Source of the DNA: Bacillota bacterium
Lineage (GTDB): Bacteria; Bacillota; Clostridia; Lachnospirales; Lachnospiraceae
Assembly: GCA_023416695.1 (NCBI GenBank)
Contig: JAEZGY010000062.1
Span: 90,560-154,559 of the forward strand
Direction of reading: 5' to 3'
DNA: 64,000 nt
Shown here one piece after another: positions 50,571 through 57,692 of the stretch. A program made the translations under genes and the position numbers. Within the stretch, counting starts at the first letter, position 1. Each line of letters starts with the position of its first letter. The notes below the pieces were generated by a model that made no database searches, was not told where the DNA came from, and saw only the letters and a program-made list of their open reading frames with translations.

Positions 50571-51979
50571 TCTGTTATTTCAAGACCTTTCTTTACTGTA
50601 TTTTTAAAGTCTTGTATTGCTTGTTCACGAGTCTTGATTCCATCTTTATATGCATGAACCTCATTGAGCCAATAACATTTTATACTCTCATCATATTGGG
50701 TTACATTTTTACCATTTACCAGTCTAGAAACAGGGGTGAATACTTCAAATATATTCTGTCCGTTTAGAATATCTAAGCTGCATTCACTCTTTTCCATGAC
50801 TCTTAAGGAACTTACGGCATCCTTTATACTATCATCTTCTTTTAAAGTGCCATTTGCCATGAGAGATTGGAGACCTGTCTCACTAGTATCCAGAGTCATC
50901 CATTTCACTATTTCACCAACAGCGTTTGGAACCTTGGTGTTTTTGTTTACAAGAACCCGTGTACCACCCCAAGAGAATGGTAATGTTGGCTCACATACCG
51001 CCCAATCACCATAAGTTCCCTCTCCAACTTTTGTTCCTCCACAGTGAGAAGGTAGCATATAACTTGCTGACCAATAAGGGTCAAAGTAACCAAAAATCTC
51101 TTTCGCGCCAGTGCCAGCCATATCAGCATACCAAGCATCTGTCCATTTCTGAGTGTCATTGGTGTACCCATTGTCTTTTAGTTTCTTAGACAAGTCTAAG
51201 AATGCTTCCCGCTTAGGATCAATGGTAAGTTTCCCATCAACAACCCAACTCTGGTCTGCATTATCCTCAACTACATACCAAAGGTCTTCATTAGCCGATA
51301 CAATACCGTATCCTTTTGCTTTTAAATCCTCTGCCGCTTTAAAGAAGTTCTCCCATGAACCTCCTATTTTCTTTTTGATTTCTTTTGGGTCGTCGGTTCC
51401 CCAAACTTCTGTAGCAATAGACCGACGATAGAAAAAACCACCAACACCAGACTCTAGGCCAAGACCTACAATACTGCCATCTCCTCTTGTTCCAACATCA
51501 ACTATGTACGGTGCAATGTCTGCCTCTTTCATAAGCGTATCCACATCTAACCCTAAATCCCTATAATCAGCGGCATAAGAAGAATAATCTCCTTGGGTGT
51601 ATTTGGCGGCTTCTGATTCATCAACGAGATAAATATCTGGTGAAGATTCATCACTTGCTTCTACAGCTGGGCCAAGATAGTAGAAATACATACCTGTACG
51701 ATCATTTAATGACTGCTCTATTTCGTATGGGAAATCCGGATGAAGTTCTTTAAATTTCTTTATAAGACGAAATTCTTCCTCTTGTCTAGAGGCAATCTTA
51801 ATCACCTTTACATTTGGGTCATCTGTTGGTTTTGGTTTGACTGTTGGTTTTGGTTTGACTGTTGCTTTTGTGGATGGAACGGAAGTATTATTCACTGCCC
51901 CTTTACTACTACCACAGCTTGTTAATGTAAATGATATTAAAAGAATATAACTAATAAATAATGCTATAAACCGTCTCAT
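50567..51979 (-). CDS. Orphan binding lipoprotein (paralogue 1)
   Basis: A 470-residue extracellular solute-binding-protein-like lipoprotein. Lipobox TSC with Cys22 (LTLTSCGSS), a Thr/Lys/Pro linker to about residue 55, then VKVIKIASRQEEEFRLIKKF and a C-terminal part with KWMTLDTSETGLQSLMANGT. No transporter genes nearby. Highly similar to the next gene, most clearly in the C-terminal half and the last 20 residues, so a recent tandem duplication. Role could be sugar or peptide capture, or sensing; unknown. Confidence 0.88.
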   Translation of the reverse strand: MRRFIALFISYILLISFTLTSCGSSKGAVNNTSVPSTKATVKPKPTVKPKPTDDPNVKVIKIASRQEEEFRLIKKFKELHPDFPYEIEQSLNDRTGMYFYYLGPAVEASDESSPDIYLVDESEAAKYTQGDYSSYAADYRDLGLDVDTLMKEADIAPYIVDVGTRGDGSIVGLGLESGVGGFFYRRSIATEVWGTDDPKEIKKKIGGSWENFFKAAEDLKAKGYGIVSANEDLWYVVEDNADQSWVVDGKLTIDPKREAFLDLSKKLKDNGYTNDTQKWTDAWYADMAGTGAKEIFGYFDPYWSASYMLPSHCGGTKVGEGTYGDWAVCEPTLPFSWGGTRVLVNKNTKVPNAVGEIVKWMTLDTSETGLQSLMANGTLKEDDSIKDAVSSLRVMEKSECSLDILNGQNIFEVFTPVSRLVNGKNVTQYDESIKCYWLNEVHAYKDGIKTREQAIQDFKNTVKKGLEITE

Positions 51980-52008
51980 CTAATCCTCCTCTAAGTATAG
52001 AATGTTTA

Positions 52009-53433
52009 TTATTCTGTTATTTCAAGACTTTCCTTTACTGTATTTTTAAAGTCTTGTATCGCTTGCTTACGAGTCTTTGTTCCATCTGCATATGCACGAA
52101 CCTCATTTTTCCAATATTGATTCATTTTCTCGTCATACTGTGTCACATTCTTACCATTTACTAGTCTACTAACCGGAGTGAATACTTCAAACATATTCTG
52201 TCCACTTAGAAAATCTATGCTATCTTCACTTTTCTCCATAACGCTTAAGGAACTTACGGCGATCTTTTTGTTATTTCCTTCTTCTAAAGTTCCATTTGCC
52301 ATGAGAGATTGAAGACCCGTCTCACTAGTATCCAGAGTCATCCATTTAATTAATTCACCAACAGCGTTTGGAACCTTGGTATTTTTGTTGGCAAATATCC
52401 AAGTACCTCCCCAAAAGAAAGGAGTAGTAGGTTCACATACTGCCCAGTCACCATAGGTTCCTTGCCCAGGTGTTTCTCCACCACAGTTAATCTTTAACGT
52501 ATCAGTAACAAGCCAAGAAGGTCCAAAAAAACCAAAGACTTTTTTGTCACCGGCATCTTTCATGTCATTAAACCAATCTTCTTGCCATATCTGGGTAGCA
52601 TTGGAATAATCATTACCTTGCAATTTCTTTGAAATATCCAAGAAAGCTTCTCGTTTAGGATCGATAACAAGCTTGCCATCGACAACCCATCCCTGATTAG
52701 CACTATTCTGAACCACATTCCATACATCACCTTCTCCAGAGACAATACTATAGCCCTTCTTTTTTAAATCTTCTGCTGCTTTAAAGAAGTTCTCCCAAGT
52801 GCCACCTATTTTCTGTTTGATAACTTCTGGCTCATCAGTGCCCCAAACATCTATTGCAATAGATCGACGATAGATAAAGGCTCCACCATCGGAACTGGCA
52901 CTAAGGGCTACAACATTTCCATCCTCTCTTTTACCTATATCAGCAATGTATTGTGCAATATCTGCCTCTTTAATCAGTTCATCTACATCAAAACCTAAAT
53001 CTTTGTAAGTAGCTGCATAAGAAGAATACTCTCCCTGGGTGTATTTCATTACCTCTGTAACATCTGTTAAATAAATATCCGGAGCTGCCTCCCCTCCATC
53101 CTCTAGCGCCCCATTCAGTTGTGGTGCATACTCCATTAACCCACCATAGATTACTTGCTCTATCCTATATGGGAAATCTGGATGAAGTTCCTCAAACTTC
53201 TTTATCAGGCCTGCTCTCTCATCATTACGAGAGGCAATCCTTATTACCTTTACCTTTGGGTCATCTGATATGGTTGGGGTTACTGTTGGTTCCATCGTTT
53301 GTTTCATACCAGAACTTGCTTTTATGGATACATTAGAAGTCTTACTAGGCTTCTCTTTACTGTCTCCACAGCTTGTTAATGTATATGACATTACAAGAAA
53401 GAAACTAATAAATAAAGCAAATAATCGTTTCAT
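52009..53433 (-). CDS. Orphan binding lipoprotein (paralogue 2)
   Basis: A 474-residue protein, the upstream member of the duplicated pair, 29 bases before paralogue 1. Cys22 lipobox (LTLTSCGDS) and Ser/Thr linker; conserved blocks VKVIRIASRNDERAGLIKKF, GTWENFFKAAEDLK and GELIKWMTLDTSETGLQSL match its partner. GAGGAGG precedes the ATG. Upstream lie an 11-bp phased repeat and the palindrome cluster. Ligand and transporter unknown. Confidence 0.88.
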   Translation of the reverse strand: MKRLFALFISFFLVMSYTLTSCGDSKEKPSKTSNVSIKASSGMKQTMEPTVTPTISDDPKVKVIRIASRNDERAGLIKKFEELHPDFPYRIEQVIYGGLMEYAPQLNGALEDGGEAAPDIYLTDVTEVMKYTQGEYSSYAATYKDLGFDVDELIKEADIAQYIADIGKREDGNVVALSASSDGGAFIYRRSIAIDVWGTDEPEVIKQKIGGTWENFFKAAEDLKKKGYSIVSGEGDVWNVVQNSANQGWVVDGKLVIDPKREAFLDISKKLQGNDYSNATQIWQEDWFNDMKDAGDKKVFGFFGPSWLVTDTLKINCGGETPGQGTYGDWAVCEPTTPFFWGGTWIFANKNTKVPNAVGELIKWMTLDTSETGLQSLMANGTLEEGNNKKIAVSSLSVMEKSEDSIDFLSGQNMFEVFTPVSRLVNGKNVTQYDEKMNQYWKNEVRAYADGTKTRKQAIQDFKNTVKESLEITE

Positions 53434-53531
53434 ATACTCCTCCTCTAAGGTTATATTACCTCTAAATTTATATTATAAAGAATCACATACTTTTGTATTA
53501 TTTTGATTCATCATAAACCACCCTTATTAGC

Positions 53532-53564
53532 AACTTATTATTAACTTGTTATCAACTTGTAAAT
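53532..53564. repeat. Three 11-bp direct repeats (AACTTRTTATN)
   Basis: AACTTATTATT (53532), AACTTGTTATC (53543), AACTTGTAAAT (53554): exact 11-bp phase, about one helical turn, located about 100 bases upstream of paralogue 2. Possible iterated operator. Confidence 0.65.
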
Positions 53565-53570
53565 TTCTTC

Positions 53571-53742
53571 TTACCGCCCTCTTTCTGACGTATACCCTTA
53601 ATCGGTACCTCCCCTTCTTCACTTGCCTTTCCCCTTTCTGCCGGGGGCCCTTAATAGCTGTATCCCCTTCTTCACTTGCCTTTCCCTTCGGACGGTCAGC
53701 GTTCAGAAGGGGATACAGCTATTAAGGGGCGGCAGAAAGAGG
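53571..53742. repeat. Long palindrome with conserved centre (copy B) and a truncated copy
   Basis: A full palindrome (arms 53633-53667 and 53709-53742, self-complementary CTTTCTGCC...CTTAATAGCTGTATCCCC) surrounds the same 49-bp core as copy A. Just before it, 53571-53633 holds a diverged left arm and the first 23 bases of the core, then breaks off into the full copy. Lies in a 570-base gap between paralogue 2 and the surface protein gene; no gene is credible here. Confidence 0.86.
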
Positions 53743-53758
53743 TGGCTTAGGAGGGGGA

Positions 53759-53957
53759 TGCACACGTTAAGGGACAGTAGAAAAAGGGGTATAAGAAGGA
53801 GCGGCAAACATGCAGAACGGAAGTAAGAGGAGTATAGGAAGGAGAGGCAAACGTTCAGGACGGTAGTAAGAGGAGTATAGGGAGGGGAGGCAGCCGTGTA
53901 TGACGGCAGTAAGAGGAAGATAGGAAGGAGAGGTGACTGAGCAGGACAAAAGTAATA
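53759..53957. repeat. 43-bp purine-rich tandem repeats
   Basis: Units at about 53759-53802 (44 bases, diverged), 53803-53845, 53846-53888, 53889-53931 and a partial one from 53932. Consensus begins GGCAAACRTKCAGRACGG and includes AGTAAGAGGAGTATAGG. The plus strand is nearly all purine. Resembles the right arm of the palindromes (GGACGGCAG, GTAAGA), so may derive from them. Confidence 0.78.
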
Positions 53958-53958
53958 G

Positions 53959-53989
53959 AAAGGGGAGAAGATATAATCTTCTCCCCTTT
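53959..53989 (-). terminator. Terminator of the surface protein gene
   Basis: AAAGGGGAGAAGAT-ATA-ATCTTCTCCCCTTT, 14-bp stem; T-rich on the minus-strand side. 14 bases past the stop codon. Confidence 0.85.
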
Positions 53990-54003
53990 TCATATGAGAC
54001 TAG

Positions 54004-56217
54004 TTACTTTTTATTAAATTTTATTTTTCTAATCTTTAGATTACTAGCTACTAATACACCACCGGAGATCAGTGCTGATACATATAGCCAAACTACATTA
54101 TCATTTTCTCCTGTTTTTGGAACATCGTCTTTACCATCCTCTGTTCCACTCTCTGCTTTTTTTATGAATAGCGATGTCTGTGCTGTACCATCAGTAAATT
54201 GGATGGTTATCGTATGCTTACCCAATGCAAGTGTTTCTATAAATTCATTCTTAAGTGTAATTATTGTGGAACCAGACTGGGTTATGTATTGGCCTTCAGA
54301 TAGTATGGTTCCATCAAAGGCTACACTGACAAACTTACTATAATCGGCATTTACTCGAATAAATGGGCTAGTATTGTGGCCTAGTATTACTGTCTGATCT
54401 TTTCCTTCTAGAATCTCATAAGCCTTTCTTTCTTCTGTCTTCTTCTCTATAAAGATAGCTTTTACTACCACCTCGTTAGATGGCATCACAAAACTATTAT
54501 TCGTAATGGTAACTCCACCAGAGACAACCTGCCATTCTTTAAACTCATAGCCGACATTGGCTGTCGCTGTTAGGGAAATGTTAGCACCTGCTTCTGACTC
54601 ATTGACATTTGCCAAGGCTGTTCCATTACCATCATTTTCAATGGTCACTAGATACTTTGGTATCGGCATAGTGACTGTTACTGCCATTGGTGCTCCTGCC
54701 TCCTTCGTAGGGGTTTCCTTATACCTTACATACCAAACCCCGGCTGACGCATCCGTAGAGCTATTGCTACAAGTCGCCCAAGTGACTGCATCTACAGAGG
54801 AAGCATATTCCATCTCTGTAGTGGTTCCTACTATTTTATTAATCCCATCACTTAGCCCTGTGGGAGCAGCCTGTGTAGACTTTTTCGTCGGAGATACTAG
54901 AGTAACCGTTGTATCCGCTGTTGGTGTTCCAGACACGGTAATCTGTGTAAAGTCATTTCTTGTTACTGTAAGTCCATTAGTAGTAGATACCGTATAATCC
55001 TCAGGGAAATAATACCCTGCATCCACTTTGTACACCACATTCGTCATGGCTCCCTCAAGGTTTGTCTGTACTGCCTCTCCTGAACCATCTGCTTTAGTCA
55101 TATTACTGCCTGGAGTTACCACTACTTTATTTCCAATTTCCTGCACTGCCATAGTGGCTGTAGTAATCCTCTCTATAGGATTTGTTTTCTCCAACCATAC
55201 CTTGCAATCTGAAAAACTGCTAAGTGTCTTGCCATTAATTGTGACATCGTTTGCTAAAACTCTGAATGTATCACTTACATTACTCACATCTTTAGCCCAT
55301 GCACCTTCTGCATTCTGTACAACTAAATAGGTCCTCTCTCCTGTACCTCTCACTACAATACTCTTCCTTGCCGGGCTAATTGTAGCATTTCCAAGTGCTG
55401 TACTAGCATATCTTATTGTCATGGAACTCTGTATTGGTAAGGAACCCTCTGATGATGCCTCTGGCACCGCCGAAGCAAAGAGTACAGAGGACATATCTAG
55501 ATGAAAAGCAGGCACAACATACAAACCAAATTGGACATTAAGTGGGGACACATTAGTGGATGAAAGCGCCATTAGTACATCTTCATTACTTCTTCCACTA
55601 GGAGAGCGTAACCAAATACCCCCAGCATGAAACCCATTTGCAAGGGTTAGATAACTTATATTCACTGCTATGTTATTCTCTGTTCCAACATAAATCTTAG
55701 TATCATTAGAACTATAACGGTCAAAGGCATCTGGTAGATATAATTTACCTGTTACGGTTCTTTTTTCATCTGTATCTGCCTGGTCATATTCCAATGTAGA
55801 TACCGTTGTTTCCTTCATGAGAGCTTTTTCGCTTTCTGAAAAATATGTAGTATTACCATCCAATGTTTTGTCTGCAAGGATATTCTTTATGCTACTTCTT
55901 GAATATCTACTATCAACACCAAAAGTACTAGTTCCATAATAATCTGTTGATAACAGTGCAAGAGTATTGGTATCTTCTGCTCCTGCAATAAACCACGTCC
56001 AACCATTAGCTCCAAATTTGAGCCGTCCAAGCTTGGAGCCTACACTACCATCCATCTTAAAGTTAGAAAGAAGCTGATCTTTGGTAGCAAACTGTGCAAT
56101 TGGTATTTCTGCTGCCTGTACCTTTATTATATTCTCTGTTATGTTTGGTAATAAGCCCATGGTCATGCTTATACAAAGAATAAATACCGTTAACTTAATT
56201 CTCCATTTATTTCTCAT
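54004..56217 (-). CDS. Cell-wall-anchored surface protein (VPKTG sortase substrate)
   Basis: A 737-residue exported protein. Signal peptide residues 1-35 (MRNKWRIKLTVFILCISMTM), then a DUF6273-like region (WTWFIAGAEDTN to VPAFHLDMSSVLFASAVPE, residues about 60-250), a few Ig-like or adhesin repeats, an InlB/Flg_new-type repeat (YLVTIENDGNGTALANV near 510) and a CBM_X2-like domain (YEILEGKDQTVILGHNTSP near 590). The C-terminus is a sorting signal: VPKTGE near 700, a hydrophobic segment and a basic tail KIRKIKFNKK. No sortase in the window. Probably a surface adhesin or polysaccharide binder. AAGGAGG precedes the ATG. Confidence 0.85.
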   Translation of the reverse strand: MRNKWRIKLTVFILCISMTMGLLPNITENIIKVQAAEIPIAQFATKDQLLSNFKMDGSVGSKLGRLKFGANGWTWFIAGAEDTNTLALLSTDYYGTSTFGVDSRYSRSSIKNILADKTLDGNTTYFSESEKALMKETTVSTLEYDQADTDEKRTVTGKLYLPDAFDRYSSNDTKIYVGTENNIAVNISYLTLANGFHAGGIWLRSPSGRSNEDVLMALSSTNVSPLNVQFGLYVVPAFHLDMSSVLFASAVPEASSEGSLPIQSSMTIRYASTALGNATISPARKSIVVRGTGERTYLVVQNAEGAWAKDVSNVSDTFRVLANDVTINGKTLSSFSDCKVWLEKTNPIERITTATMAVQEIGNKVVVTPGSNMTKADGSGEAVQTNLEGAMTNVVYKVDAGYYFPEDYTVSTTNGLTVTRNDFTQITVSGTPTADTTVTLVSPTKKSTQAAPTGLSDGINKIVGTTTEMEYASSVDAVTWATCSNSSTDASAGVWYVRYKETPTKEAGAPMAVTVTMPIPKYLVTIENDGNGTALANVNESEAGANISLTATANVGYEFKEWQVVSGGVTITNNSFVMPSNEVVVKAIFIEKKTEERKAYEILEGKDQTVILGHNTSPFIRVNADYSKFVSVAFDGTILSEGQYITQSGSTIITLKNEFIETLALGKHTITIQFTDGTAQTSLFIKKAESGTEDGKDDVPKTGENDNVVWLYVSALISGGVLVASNLKIRKIKFNKK

Positions 56218-56461
56218 TTACAAATATCCTCCTTAACTTAGCCACTATTTATTAGTTTCGTTACAGGCTTTCTATGAACAAAACGGATATTGAAAGACTC
56301 TTGCTACACTGCCAATATTCTTTCTTTTCTTGTGTTAATAACACTATGATTCTATCACCAAAGTAGTATATCTACAATATTTTATTTACATATTTTGTAA
56401 TGTTTTTACACCTGTAAATTTATATATTTATATAAAATTCAATCGGGCCTCTTACTACAAT

Positions 56462-56509
56462 AAAAACACGTAGCAAGCAGGGGATTTTCCTACTTACTAC
56501 GTGTTTTTT
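56462..56509 (-). terminator. Terminator of the aminopeptidase gene
   Basis: AAAACACGTAG/CTACGTGTTTT stem with a T run on the minus strand (also T-rich on plus). It lies 17 bases past the aminopeptidase stop. The rest of 56218-56526 is AT-rich with no gene. Confidence 0.9.
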
Positions 56510-56526
56510 ATTGAATAAAAGATGTT

Positions 56527-57645
56527 TTAATTAATCAGATTTTCAGGATTTAAGCATTCTAGCTCTGACACAACGAAGCGGCCATCCTTACGAATGAGAA
56601 CGTCATCAAAATACATTTCTCCACCACCAAATTCTGATGTTTGGATACATACTAAATCCCAATGAATGGAGGAATGATTTCCATTGGGAGCTACATCATA
56701 GCAATTCCCTGGAGTAAAGTGAAAGGAGCCTTTTATTTTCTCATCAAATAGAGTATCCTTCATTGGTGTCTCCACGTATGGGTTTACACCGATTGCAAAT
56801 TCACCAATATAACGAGCACCCTCATCTGTATCAAAAACCTCATTGATACGTTTGGTATTATTGGCTTTGGCATCTATAATCTTACCGTCTTTAAAGGTTA
56901 GTACTATATTTTCATAGGTAAATCCTTGATATACGGCAGGTGCATTGTAAGCTAAAGTACCATTGACTGAATCCTTCACTGGGGCTGTAAAGACTTCTCC
57001 GTCTGGAATGTTCATTTTACCATCACATTTAATGGCTGGTATTCCTTTAATGGAAAATGAAAGGTCTGTTCCAGGTCCTACAATACGAACCTTGTCCGTC
57101 TTCTCCATGTAATTTACTAAGTGATCCATAGCCTGACTCATTTTTCCGTAGTCTAAGTTACATACATTGAAATAGAAATCTTCAAAGTTCTCTTGGCTTG
57201 TGTTGGATAGCTGTGCCATTGATGCAGTTGGATAACGAAGAACCACCCAGCGGGTTTTTCTTACACGAATATCATGATGAACAGGGGTACTATAGTACAA
57301 ATCATACAGTCTTAATTTATCTGCAGGTACATCCGCAAGTTCTGACACATTTTCTTCTCCACGAATGCCAACATAACAGTCCATCTGATCCATTTCCTTA
57401 GCATCCACTTCTGCCATTAACTGCATTTGCTCCTTGCTGCAATGTAGGAGAACCTCTCTTTGAACTGCTTTTGAAGTATAGTGAGGAAATGGAATGCCTC
57501 CCACCTTATATACTTCCTTAATGATTTGTCTAGCAAGGGCTTCGGTATCTTGTCCAATGTAGTGAACATATACCTTATCTCCCTCCTTTACCTCCATGGA
57601 ATAATTGACTAAATTCTTTGCTAATAATTCGATTCTTTGATCCAT
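56527..57645 (-). CDS. M29 family aminopeptidase
   Basis: About 372 residues from the ATG at 57645 (AAAGGA site). MEROPS M29 (AmpS/thermophilic aminopeptidase). Metal residues of the family are visible in the C-terminal domain: EFAIGVNPYVETPM, then SFHFTPGNCYDVAPNGNHSS near 305 and HWDLVCIQT near 330. It removes N-terminal residues from peptides in the cytosol. Monocistronic or with the next gene; terminator follows. Confidence 0.92.
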   Translation of the reverse strand: MDQRIELLAKNLVNYSMEVKEGDKVYVHYIGQDTEALARQIIKEVYKVGGIPFPHYTSKAVQREVLLHCSKEQMQLMAEVDAKEMDQMDCYVGIRGEENVSELADVPADKLRLYDLYYSTPVHHDIRVRKTRWVVLRYPTASMAQLSNTSQENFEDFYFNVCNLDYGKMSQAMDHLVNYMEKTDKVRIVGPGTDLSFSIKGIPAIKCDGKMNIPDGEVFTAPVKDSVNGTLAYNAPAVYQGFTYENIVLTFKDGKIIDAKANNTKRINEVFDTDEGARYIGEFAIGVNPYVETPMKDTLFDEKIKGSFHFTPGNCYDVAPNGNHSSIHWDLVCIQTSEFGGGEMYFDDVLIRKDGRFVVSELECLNPENLIN

Positions 57646-57692
57646 TTTCTGTCCTTTCTTATTACGCAAACTTTTTTCCACGCATCCAGATA

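Noticed and set aside
53703..53993. A 96-codon minus-strand reading frame rich in Leu/Ser/Tyr
   Set aside because: It runs through the 43-bp tandem repeats, so the peptide is only a translation of repeat DNA; no ribosome site and no family resemblance.
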